From: Zasmidium citrigriseum
Taxonomy: Eukaryota; Ascomycota; Dothideomycetes; Mycosphaerellales; Mycosphaerellaceae
Direction: 5' to 3'
Assembly (NCBI GenBank): GCA_002786025.1
Contig: NHNW01000005.1
Location: 558,001-622,000, forward strand
Length of the DNA stretch: 64,000 bases
The notes beneath the pieces were generated by a model, which searched no databases, was not told where the DNA came from, and saw only the letters and a list, made by a program, of their open reading frames with translations. Positions 1 through 8,957 of the stretch are shown here, one piece after another. Position 1 is the first letter of the stretch; the number at the start of each line of letters is the position of its first letter. A program made the translations under genes and the position numbers.

Positions 1-405
1 TTCTGGATGGGCTGGTCAGCTTATCCGTCAGTATCTTTCTGGAGTCCAATGATAGCGTTAGTTCCTACAATACCCATCAACTTCATTGTTTGCTGACGTG
101 GTGGCAGAGCCGCTCTCTTCGGCTTCAGCGTTCTACTCATCTTCATCTCGACTTACGCATACCTCATCCAGACCTTTGTCCAGTTCGCGGCGTCAGTCCT
201 GGTCTCCATCACATTAGTTCGGTACATATTGGGCGGCTGCATGGTAACAATATCCATCCCTATGTACAAGAACTTGGGGGTCCATTATAGCTTGACCATT
301 TTGGCTGCCATCTCATGCGCCTTTACACCCATTCCATATGTGCTGTACATGTACGGAAGTCGGATCAGGGCAGCAAGCAAGAGGTCGCCTCAGCCGAAGA
401 TGTGA
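1..405 (+). CDS. MFS transporter, C-terminal fragment (5' end outside window)
   Basis: Partial gene cut by the left edge. The first exon reads in frame 1 up to base 56. A 51-nt intron (57-107, GTTAGT donor, CTGAC branch, GGCAG acceptor) joins it to a second exon ending in TGA at 403-405. The encoded tail carries FWMGWSAYPSVSFWSPMIA, then hydrophobic segments (FGFSVLLIFISTYAYLIQ; LTILAAISCAFTPIPYVLYM) and a short basic end (YGSRIRAASKR). This matches the last transmembrane helices of DHA1-type major facilitator drug/polyamine transporters. It would sit in the plasma membrane or an internal membrane. Substrate cannot be told from the tail. The apparent stop near base 93 is explained by the intron, not by a mutation. 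Confidence 0.75.
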
Positions 406-565
406 AGATAGAAGATTTCGTTCAACATGGTAGAAGGTAGAAGAGATGAGTGTACTGTGGGAAGCCGGTACAGTAATTGGCGGGATTCTAGATCAGTGAA
501 GCTGCCGGTCGCTTGCATTAGCAAGTAAATTGAGATTCATCTTCATCGACTTACCTTGCCCTTCC

Positions 566-2440
566 TCACACCAACGTCAAAGTTGAGGAAATCAATCCCT
601 CTCTCTTCGCCAAATCCATGGCCTGTCCATCCATCATCTGATCTACATAGCATTCCCCAATGAATTCGTAGACATCTTCTCTCCCCTCGACAAGCCTGAT
701 GACGTACAAAGCATGGCCTCCATAGAAAGCAGCAATTTTGTCATCCGGAAGCGCCGCTTCAGGAAAGATACCAATCCTGCCGTCCTCAGTACATCCAGCA
801 CGCCGGTCCCGGCAGACGCTCCTTAGGACATGACGCATATTGTACCTCCAGGTTTGTTGTTCCTTCGGAAGCTTATTGATCCAACCCTGTAAGAGGTTCC
901 AGTCAAGGATTTCTCCACGGCGATAGTCCTCATCATTGGGACTCCATTGCACATCGGCGTTGAGCACTCGTGTGATGTCCTTCTCTGTAGAGGCTGGCGA
1001 CCATGCTCTGATCTGCTTGGCCCACTTAAGCTTGAGTTGGGATGGGACGTGGTCTCGTCCACTGGTCGAAACGACCGTACGCAGCGTGTCGAGGATAAAG
1101 CCTTTGATGCGGAGTTGACACCCGGAGATACTGATTTGTGGATCTGTGTTTGGGCATGGGTGATATACCATCGAGTAGGACCGGGAAATTCCTGCAGCAG
1201 CGTTCAGTGGTCGAACCCGGTTTGGAATTCGCCAGTCCGGGACCCATGATGGAAGTGCCATCTCGCCAGGAGAAGGCGGCGGTCGACATTCATGATCTGG
1301 ACACTTGGCGCCGATGTAGCCGAAGATTTCGAGATTGCCGTCAAGGAGATGGTGACGCGCGAGATCGATAAAAGTCTGGGTCAGGCTTTTGGTATAGTCA
1401 ACAGAGAGTAACTCTTCCGCCGCCACAAACTCAACATCGGTGGCATGGGGAAGGGCAGCGAAGATTTTGTCTCTCGCGTCCGAGCAGAACGTCAATCTGA
1501 GCTCGCGAATCAGCACCAGTATCCTTTGGTCATCGACTTTCGGCGTGAGATATGCAGATCGATTTCTTCTGGCCGACCACAGGTCGAGAAAGGGAGCGCC
1601 GATGTTGACCCCATCAGAGAACACAAGCATGTATTGTTCGGGCATGTCCCGAAGTTCGCCGTAGGTACCATGAAACTCGACGAACGATTGTAGCTCTTTC
1701 CAGGTAAAAGACCAGCTCCCGCAGAAAAAGGTCACGTTCGGACCTGTGATTTCTTGGTGAATCCAAGTTCTGCCCCAGTAGACACGTTTGAAGAGTTGCA
1801 CAACATCTGCCCAAGCAGCAAGGACATCGGTTTCTGGTCTTTGCTGAAAGAACGGCGCCTTCGACAATGTCTCTTCCCAGAAGAAGAGAGCGTCCCTCGT
1901 CGTATGTCTGTTGAAGATCTCTTGGGGAAACTCGTTCAGGGTATGCAGAAGGCCGACTGCAGGTTCGGTATCTGCTGTTGGCAGACCTGTCCATGCCATC
2001 ACATTTGCAGCTTCTTCGTAAAGACGCTTCATCAACTTCACCTGTTCTGCTCTCTCCTCCAGGTTTTCCTGATTGATACAGAGGGCGTCAACCCAGAATT
2101 GATGGCCTGAGGCGCGGACAATCGGCCCAAGGTGAGACAATGCCTCGTAAAGATTGCGCCGTATCAGCTTCTCCTGGCCATTAATTATCATACTCGTAAA
2201 TGGACAATCGATGGAATGTTGATCAATCTCGCTTTCCCATGCGTAAGAGAGACATGCGTAAGACGGAGCATCTCTGAGATCTTTCTCCTCGAGCGTGCAT
2301 TTCGTCCCCGTGTCATCGCTGATGTCAGTAGCCGCACATAGCCCACAGGCAAGGGCCGGTAAAGCGAAGCCATGAGGCTCGAAATCGAGAAAGCTTTCGA
2401 AGCTGAAGCTGAAGAACCCACGCCCACCTGCAGGGATCAT
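566..2440 (-). CDS. HET-domain (heterokaryon incompatibility) protein, N-terminus probably frameshifted
   Basis: A 624-codon open frame. The HET domain is clear in the first third: YACLSYAWE (about residue 61), NLYEALSHL, FWVDALCINQ and MKRLYEEAANVMAWTG follow in the family order. The C-terminus has the usual HET-protein ending with GGHALYVIRL and YEFIGECYVDQMMDG. HET proteins are cytosolic; known members act in non-self recognition and cell death after hyphal fusion. The ATG at 2440 opens a low-complexity lead (GGRGFFSFSF) unlike family members. The overlapping frame starting at ATG 2373 reads MASLYRPLPVGYVRLL, which is what HET proteins usually begin with, and would join the main frame if one base were added near 2325-2332. 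So the true start is probably 2373 with a one-base deletion (real or a sequencing error). It diverges from the FMP25-like gene. Confidence 0.85.
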   Translation of the reverse strand: MIPAGGRGFFSFSFESFLDFEPHGFALPALACGLCAATDISDDTGTKCTLEEKDLRDAPSYACLSYAWESEIDQHSIDCPFTSMIINGQEKLIRRNLYEALSHLGPIVRASGHQFWVDALCINQENLEERAEQVKLMKRLYEEAANVMAWTGLPTADTEPAVGLLHTLNEFPQEIFNRHTTRDALFFWEETLSKAPFFQQRPETDVLAAWADVVQLFKRVYWGRTWIHQEITGPNVTFFCGSWSFTWKELQSFVEFHGTYGELRDMPEQYMLVFSDGVNIGAPFLDLWSARRNRSAYLTPKVDDQRILVLIRELRLTFCSDARDKIFAALPHATDVEFVAAEELLSVDYTKSLTQTFIDLARHHLLDGNLEIFGYIGAKCPDHECRPPPSPGEMALPSWVPDWRIPNRVRPLNAAAGISRSYSMVYHPCPNTDPQISISGCQLRIKGFILDTLRTVVSTSGRDHVPSQLKLKWAKQIRAWSPASTEKDITRVLNADVQWSPNDEDYRRGEILDWNLLQGWINKLPKEQQTWRYNMRHVLRSVCRDRRAGCTEDGRIGIFPEAALPDDKIAAFYGGHALYVIRLVEGREDVYEFIGECYVDQMMDGQAMDLAKREGLISSTLTLV

Positions 2441-2995
2441 TTTGAAGCCGAGCCGCAGCTAATCATTACCGGAAAGATTTGCCTGCATAATCGACCGCTC
2501 TGATATCCTGAGGACAGCGAAAACACTGGAGCAGACCTACACACTGGAAGTCAGCGTGAGATGCCGACACTGGCCGCCATGCCCAAGAAGCATTGAGAAC
2601 GCCACAACGGAAGCACGTAGTGTCGACACGATCGTCTTGCAGGCCGCACAACAGCCTCCATCATGCCGAACAACGAGTATGTAGAGGAGGCAGAGCGGTT
2701 CGATCAAGCAAAAGCCATCTCGATAATAGGGCGATGGTAGTGTTGAAGATGTCGAGGTAGAGGTGAGGTCCAAGGAGTGCACGTTCCATTGTCTCGGGAG
2801 CAGCCGATCGGACATGACGTTCTCGATTCACCGATTGACTTTTGGGGGCACGATCATTGGATCACATGTTTGAGGCCTGCTTCTTCGTCTCTTTCTCTCT
2901 CGCATCTTTTTCACGCCACAATCCCGACTACAGAAAGATACCTCTTCACTGAGTGTGTCCCATCGAACGTCCAATCAACATCCCAACCATCCAAG
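2441..2995. promoter_or_regulatory. Divergent promoter region between HET gene and FMP25-like gene
   Basis: About 550 nt between two divergent start codons. Only short overlapping frames without recognisable domains lie here. The stretch before the plus-strand start is pyrimidine-rich (2880-2910), as is common upstream of fungal genes. No specific motif is called. Confidence 0.5.
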
Positions 2996-4840
2996 ATGGC
3001 ATCGAAGCAAGTCTTGTCCCGAACAGCGGCAAAAGCAGCGCCAGCTGCTGGGAAACGATCGTCGTCGAGTCGAGCGAGTTTTCTGGCCCAGCAAGCATAC
3101 GCCTCACGAATAGCGGCCGTCTCATATCAAGCCCGAGCGCATCGAAAGCAACAGCAGCTCTACCGATCGATCTTCGCCGTCGCTGTAGCAGGAGGCCTCG
3201 CGACGGCATCGCAGTATTATATGAACGATGGCAGCTTCTTCAGGCAGGCCCACGCCGAAGCCCCGGCAAAAGAGGAGGAGGAAGAGAATCCACTAGTGTT
3301 TGAAGAGTCGAGGAAGAAGTCGAGCTACAGCAAAGAAGAGAACCGAGATATGATCTCAAGTCAGCACCACCAAGTGAAACGGTCATGGGAGGCTCCTGGT
3401 GTGTACGCTTGGGGAAGTAATACAGGCCGAGTGGTTGCGCCAGATAGCACAGAGAACATCATCAAGACCCCAAGGCGGATACCGTTTTTCGATGGAAAGC
3501 TGTTACGGGATGTGAAAGTGGACAGGAACTTTGGCGCTGCGATTGATGAGCAAGGAAATCTGTTACAGTGGGGTGTTGGATACGCACCAGATATCAAAGA
3601 GCCAGTCACAACGCTAAAAGGGAAGAATCTAGTGGCGTTGACGATCTCAAAAGACCGGATACTGGGACTGGGAGGAAACGGAAAGGTCTACAGCATTCCC
3701 GTGTCGGCGGAGGACCAGCAGTCAGGCATCAAACCATCAGAGTCAAGTTGGATACCGTTTTGGCATGGTTCGAGCAAGATCTCATATCGAACCATCTCTC
3801 CCAAAGACCTTGGCTACTCGGAGAAGGTCACATCGATTGCGGGTGGTCTCGAGCACGCTCTCATGCTCACGTCGAAAGGCCGTGTCTTCTCGGCAGCCTC
3901 TGCGTCGGATAACTTTCCAAGTCGAGGTCAGCTCGGCATTCCTGGCCTCACCTGGATCACCAGGCCTGAAGGCGCCTACGACCAGCCGCACGAGATCACG
4001 ACGCTGCGAGGCTTCCAGGTGATGAAGCTTGCGTGCGGCGACTATCACTCCCTGGCGCTCGACAAAGACGGCCGAGTGTTTGCCTGGGGTGACAACTCAT
4101 CAGGACAGCTTGGCTTTGACTACAATCCTGAAGCCAGCATCGTCGACGTTCCATCTCTTCTACCCACCCAACGCCTATACTCTGGCAGCTCGCAGCAACC
4201 GCGCATCACCCACATCGCTGCCGGCGGCAACAACAGCTACCTCACAGTCGACGCGACTCGCATGGCCTCACCAAAGGACGACCCAAGCGATCCACGTACC
4301 CGACTCCAAATCGGCCGCATCACCGCCGACACCTTCGCCTTTGGCTCCGGCATCATGGGCAATCTCGGCAACAGCAGATGGACCCACGTTCAGAACACGC
4401 CCACCAAGATTCCAACCCTCAGCGGCCTCTTCGAATACGACGAAAAGACCAACGAGACCGTCCCTATCCGCCTCGCCCATCTCAGCGTCGGCGCCACGCA
4501 CGCCGCAGCCGTCATGAAGAACATCACCTACACCTCCGCATCCGACAAGACCTCCGACGACGACACCAACTGGGGCGCGGATATCGTGTTCTGGGGAGGC
4601 AACGAGCATTACCAGCTGGGCACGGGCAAGAGGAACAACGTGTCGACGCCGGTGTATATCCAGCCGCTGGACATGGAGGCTGAGGTGAAGCGGGCGAAGA
4701 AGAGCAGCGGTGGCAAGGAAGAGCACAGGTTTCATATCACGCCCCGGACAACGGCCAAGCTGGGTGATGGCAGGAAGGTGTCCGTGGAACAGCGCATTGA
4801 GTGTGGAAGGCAGGTCAGCTGTGTCTACTCTGGTACTTGA
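2996..4840 (+). CDS. FMP25: FMP25-like mitochondrial RCC1-repeat protein
   Basis: Single exon, 614 residues from ATG 2996; the frame stays open 73 codons upstream, but this ATG begins a typical basic, Ser/Ala/Arg-rich mitochondrial presequence (MASKQVLSRTAAKAAPAAGK). A single membrane segment follows near residue 65 (SIFAVAVAGGLATASQYYM), then an acidic stretch and RCC1-type blades: GVYAWGSNTGRV, GGLEHALMLTSKGRVF, CGDYHSLALDKDGRVFAWG with NSSGQLG, and VFWGGNEHYQLGTGKRN near the end. This layout matches yeast Fmp25, an inner-membrane protein linked in yeast to assembly of the cytochrome bc1 complex. Known family role: mitochondrial biogenesis rather than Ran exchange. No frame disruption is seen. 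Confidence 0.88.
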   Translation: MASKQVLSRTAAKAAPAAGKRSSSSRASFLAQQAYASRIAAVSYQARAHRKQQQLYRSIFAVAVAGGLATASQYYMNDGSFFRQAHAEAPAKEEEEENPLVFEESRKKSSYSKEENRDMISSQHHQVKRSWEAPGVYAWGSNTGRVVAPDSTENIIKTPRRIPFFDGKLLRDVKVDRNFGAAIDEQGNLLQWGVGYAPDIKEPVTTLKGKNLVALTISKDRILGLGGNGKVYSIPVSAEDQQSGIKPSESSWIPFWHGSSKISYRTISPKDLGYSEKVTSIAGGLEHALMLTSKGRVFSAASASDNFPSRGQLGIPGLTWITRPEGAYDQPHEITTLRGFQVMKLACGDYHSLALDKDGRVFAWGDNSSGQLGFDYNPEASIVDVPSLLPTQRLYSGSSQQPRITHIAAGGNNSYLTVDATRMASPKDDPSDPRTRLQIGRITADTFAFGSGIMGNLGNSRWTHVQNTPTKIPTLSGLFEYDEKTNETVPIRLAHLSVGATHAAAVMKNITYTSASDKTSDDDTNWGADIVFWGGNEHYQLGTGKRNNVSTPVYIQPLDMEAEVKRAKKSSGGKEEHRFHITPRTTAKLGDGRKVSVEQRIECGRQVSCVYSGT

Positions 4841-7800
4841 AGGAAGTCCTGCGACATTCGCCAGTCATGTTTGAATAGATGTGTATATAGTAGACGAGCA
4901 CCATGAATCAAATCAATCTCCCACTTACAGCCCATCCTCGCCCGGCACTTGAAGCCATTGTGGGTCCGGAGATCGGGGGATCGGTATCGAAGCCTATTTC
5001 GACCTCAGCTGGACTTCACTTTCACACGACTTGCATGACAATGGCCTCATCTACACAATATCACATCTCGGCGGGAACAATGGAGCGCCATGGCTCGCTG
5101 CTTTCGCGAGTGTTCGACGTGCCGCCGCGACGACATGCGCCGGGCGCAATTTGAGGCCGGGAGATGCGACGGCGGTCGCAGCGAGCACACGTTCGGCGGA
5201 GATGAAGCGACGACAACAATGAATGAGAAATGATGCAGATAATGATGATGAAGACGACATGAATACAACAGCTATCTACCGACTACCTCGAGCTCATCTC
5301 AGCTTCACTCGCAAGGAGCAAATTACCACCGCACACCACGTGGAGGTGCGAGCTCGGCGTGCGGCATGTCAGCGTAATGGTCTCAATGGATACATACCAG
5401 ACCTGAGCACCCCACCGATCGCAGGTGTACTCAGGTGGCGGACGTCGTTGAAGAAACGCCGGCGCAATGTGAAGGTCTCACTGAGTTGGTGAGCGATGGC
5501 AGCAGGTACTAGGTGATTTCCCACGCGGTGTCGCCACCACTGCCGGCTCTGTCTGCCCACTGAGTCGAACGTGCCCATCCTCGGTGTGGGTTTCAGACGC
5601 GGCGGCAGCAGCTACCGGGACCTGTTTTGACTCGCAGGGAATGTTGAATTCCAACAGGTCTTACGGACTTTCGTCGCCGCCTGCCAGCGAGTCATGGCCA
5701 ACATACCGCCGAAGCAGCGTCGCCAAGCTGAACACCGTATGATACTCGTCGGCAGCATCTGGCGTTACGCAGCATCGCACGGCCCTCAAAGACCTGACTG
5801 GGCGGCGGAGTCGTTGGTCGTCGAGGAGCTCACACGCGACACGAGCGCGTGCTGGCGTCGGCAGCCAATGCTGATGATATCCGGCAACCCGCAGGGTGGC
5901 TTCACACACTGGATTCAACGCAAGGTCAGGAGCCCGGAGGCCTTTGCATCTGCCTGGACGAAGGTCAGCAAATGTCTCAGGTGTGCAATTGGATGGCTTC
6001 TGCCTACCGAGGGGAGTTCTTTGTCGACGCCGACCATCCAGTGTGATCCCCTCACCAACTGCTTTGGGCCCATCCAAATCTCAACGGTTGGGTGATGCGT
6101 GACGTTGAGAACTGGGGAAGGGGAGAGGTGCTGGGTGCAAGGGGGGGCGGGTGCAGAAAAGGGAGCAAATCGGGGTTGTCGTTCGTCGGAGGAGCAAGAC
6201 CTAGATGGAACGAGCAGAAGAAGATGTCGTGATGTGGTGGAGGTAATGGAAGACAGATGTCAGAAGTTGTTGAGAGGTGAAAGGAAGATGGAGGAAGTGG
6301 CAGCGGCGAAGCTTTTTGGTTTCGGCGAAGATCTGAAACGCGCTAAAGTCAGGGTCTTCCGCTTTCGACAGGTTTGCCGACGGAATCGACCGAGGACAGC
6401 GACGAGAACATTCCGTACGCAAGTTAGGAAGGCACGAAAACTTGATGCGGGGGACTTTTGGGAGCTCCGGATCATTCATGCAAGCTTCCATGGCCGTCTG
6501 AGCCGATTTGATGAAGTTGCAGGGTTGGGAGGAAGGCGCGGTAAGTGAATGTTGCGTGAAGCTGGTCCTCACATCGTCTTTAATGCCCTGCCAACTTGAT
6601 AATGCACACTGAATGCATTGAATAGATACTCTGGTAACGTCTCAAGAGCCTCCAGGTGTTGGTGAGTCGAAACTTTGACGCCGCCCTCCCATCTCATCGC
6701 CGCAGCGACGGCAGAGTCTTGGCGCCTCCGCTCAGCAACTCTGATGTCTTCTTGCAACGAACAATGTGACGCCTCTCTTCCATTCCATGTCACATTATGC
6801 AGCCGGGGAGGACGTCACAACGCTTGTCGGCCTCTGCATGAGCAAAGATCGCCGCACAGCCGAAGTCATACAGTAATACTGTACCGCAGTCTGCAAATCA
6901 CCGATCCCTTTCTCGGAAGCCTTGCCAACGCCTTCGAAGACGAAAGCCACCACATATCGCTCGCAGGATCCGCTCTCAATCGACTTCATGCACTCGCCAA
7001 CTCGGCGTGTCAAAAGATTCTCTGCACAGCAGCGCCGTGTGCAAGCTGCAGAGCGCATCCGCTCGAAACGGCACCCGGCCCTTTGCGACAGTCTCGAACG
7101 AATATATAGCAGTTGAACAATGAGGTATAGGGATCAAGAAAGATCAAATGCGATGGTTCCCGTAAACCATTCACGTTCTGCTGTCTCAAGAAATATCGGC
7201 CGGCCTTGACCCTGACGGACAGGAGAAGCAGTGGATCCATCACGAGTGCAGCCTCTGAGGGGCTGACGGGCAAGTAAGGAGGAATAGAAAAGAAGTCAAG
7301 AGGTGGAGGGGCTTCTGAAGGGATATCTGGTTCTGCATGTGTCGCCCGACGACAGGATTGGAGGCAAGGGCCAATTGCTTCATCAATCGTAAACATGGGA
7401 GTCCGGGAGAGGAGGGAAGAAGAAGCGGCTGGAAATCTCAAGATAAAGAAGAAGCAGGTCGATAGTGCGAAGTAGTGATTTCGAACATTTCATGTCCTTC
7501 CGAGGTGCATGGGAGGCTATGTGACTCCACCAATTGATGCTAGACCGTTTCTTTCTCGGTAGAGGTACATACATCCGAGCTTGCCAGTGTATACATGTCA
7601 GCGTGAAAGCAGCAACCGGCGGCCGAGACTCGCACTCGCACTCAAATCGAAATATTCGAGAAGTGTGAAAGCTGTCAAAGTCGCGAAAGTCGCATGCTGC
7701 AAGTACGATCAAGCTCCGTGAACTCCCGCAAAATAGTCTGTCAATCCAGCGAGCCACATTCAACAGCCCAACACCCACGTCATCCGCCCGAGAATGAGTC

Positions 7801-7845
7801 TTGATAAACGAAAAGAAAGCCATCACAGCCAAACAACCAACCACA
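4841..7845. other. Gene-poor stretch, no convincing gene
   Basis: About 3 kb downstream of the FMP25-like gene. Several overlapping frames of 60-150 codons occur on both strands (for example 5661-6077 minus and 6675-7109 plus), but none shows a domain, signal peptide or conserved motif, and frames on opposite strands overlap each other. I see no transposon coding sequence or RNA gene here. Confidence 0.6.
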
Positions 7846-8097
7846 GGGTCCGTGGTGCAGTGGTAGCACACCCGAGATTCCACCAAGGCTTGAAAGAAAG
7901 AATTCTCGATGCTCTTCGGAGCCTGATTACCCAATGCTCTTCGGAGCCTGAATACCCGATTACCCCTAGCAGCTGGTGCACCGGCTTGCAATGAATTCCC
8001 AAAGCCTCCTGCAGGAGCACGAATACCCGATTGATTACCCTCTTCTTGCCTTGGTGGATTGATCGGGAGACCGAGCGTTCAATTCCTCGCGGATCCA
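7846..8097 (+). ncRNA. tRNA-like Pol III unit A with a ~190-nt insert in the anticodon arm
   Basis: The 5' part has a 7-bp acceptor strand (GGGTCCG) and a D arm GTGC/GCAC with a good A box (TGGTGCAGTGG). The 3' part has GGGAGACC, a B-box-like GCGTTCAATTC and a matching acceptor strand CGGATCC followed by A. Half-stems CCCGA (7871-7875) and TCGGG (8063-8067) would close an anticodon arm, but about 190 nt lie between them. The insert starts and ends with complementary CCACCAAGGC and GCCTTGGTGG, which extends the stem. The T stem is imperfect. A T5 run at 8106-8110 fits Pol III termination. The base before the would-be anticodon is A, not the invariant T, so a working tRNA is unlikely. It is clearly related to units at 8521-8765 and 32202-32443. 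Confidence 0.6.
7909..7957 (+). repeat. Two 24-nt direct repeats inside tRNA-like unit A
   Basis: Copies at 7909-7932 and 7934-7957 start with ATGCTCTTCGGAGCCTGA and differ at one base. The core ATGCTCTTCGGAG also occurs once in unit B, on the minus strand near 8670-8690. Confidence 0.8.
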
Positions 8098-8520
8098 GAT
8101 ATATCTTTTTGATCTCTGCTCCTCCAGAGGACTTTTCTTTTGCAACCTGTGTTATCTATACATCCTTTGGCCTTCGTAGAACGTATTAAATCAGGGACAT
8201 ACAACTCAGAGTTGAGGTCAGCATATGAAAGTGGCTAGTCTTGTGGCGCCCTGCCATTGTCGTGCTGCCAGTAAAGAATGCTCTATTTTCGGAGGTTTGA
8301 TCGTCTTCGCGAACAAACTGTGTGTCCAGATGGTCGGTTGAATCGTAGTACTTTCCAAAAGACTTGACTGGAACCGGGCGGTGGTAAAGCGTGAGCCAAG
8401 CGGAGCGGAACCTTGCAAAATCGTTGGAGAAAGGGCTTGTGCTTTGCTCTGCAGAAGTCTGAGGCAGATGCAAAGGGGGCCCAGACCTCCTCGCAAGGCA
8501 AAAGAGAAGAAAAAGAAGCT
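8098..8520. other. Spacer between two convergent tRNA-like units
   Basis: About 420 nt with no coding sequence that I can support. Both flanking units end toward this spacer, with a T5 run at 8106-8110 for unit A and an A5 run at 8510-8514 (T5 on the minus strand) for unit B. Confidence 0.6.
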
Positions 8521-8765
8521 TGGCCCCACAACGATTCGAACGTCGGTCTCCCAATCACAAGTCCAACCAAGGCAAGAAGAGAACGGTCACTGGATCGTTG
8601 GGTCATTGGTTGCTCCCGAGGAGCCGAAATTGTGCAAAGCCTCTGCAAAGGCCGCCGAGTCATTGGGTCACTCCGAAGAGCATTGGGGGTGCCACACTGG
8701 GGTTGTTCTCTTCAAGTCTTGTGGATGTGTATGTGTTGAGTATGCTACCACTGCACCACAGAGCC
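8521..8765 (-). ncRNA. tRNA-like Pol III unit B with a long insert
   Basis: Read on the minus strand it starts GGCTCTGTGGTGCAGTGG (acceptor strand, D arm and A box) and ends with GATTGGGAGACC, a perfect T arm (CGACG, loop TTCGAAT, CGTTG) and TGGGGCCA, which pairs with the 5' acceptor strand using G-T pairs. Half-stems CTCAA and TTGGG close the anticodon arm around roughly 170 nt of extra sequence. The insert shares ATGCTCTTCGGAG and CTCTTCTTGCCTTGGT with unit A. A T5 run follows at 8514-8510. The A box and B box are good Pol III promoter matches, but the anticodon loop lacks T33, so I call it tRNA-like rather than tRNA. Confidence 0.6.
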
Positions 8766-8957
8766 TTCTTGAATCCATTGGTTCTTGGAATTTGTAATGT
8801 GTTCATAAAACTTCATTCACGGGCGGTGGGAAGGGATGTTGGTTTGTTTGCTTCATGCGGGATGCCGTGGATCTGCAATGGCCCGAGAACGTTCCCCTGA
8901 AATCAGCTGCGGCTTGCGCAACTCTCAGATACATCGACGAAAGTGGGGATCCCTTCC

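Noticed and set aside
2438..2440. ATG 2440 as the natural HET start
   Set aside because: The first residues do not resemble HET proteins, while another frame at 2373 does.
7383..7991. 202-codon minus frame
   Set aside because: It runs across tRNA-like unit A and its 5' flank; no domain.
7846..8097. Calling units A-C true tRNAs with introns
   Set aside because: The would-be anticodon loop lacks T33 in every copy, implied anticodons are unrelated (TTC, CAT, TAT), and inserts are far longer than usual tRNA introns.
8381..8900. Plus frames across unit B, and a similar minus frame at 32241-32498
   Set aside because: Similar peptides (for example APQRFERRSPNH) are just translations of the T arm of the tRNA-like units.
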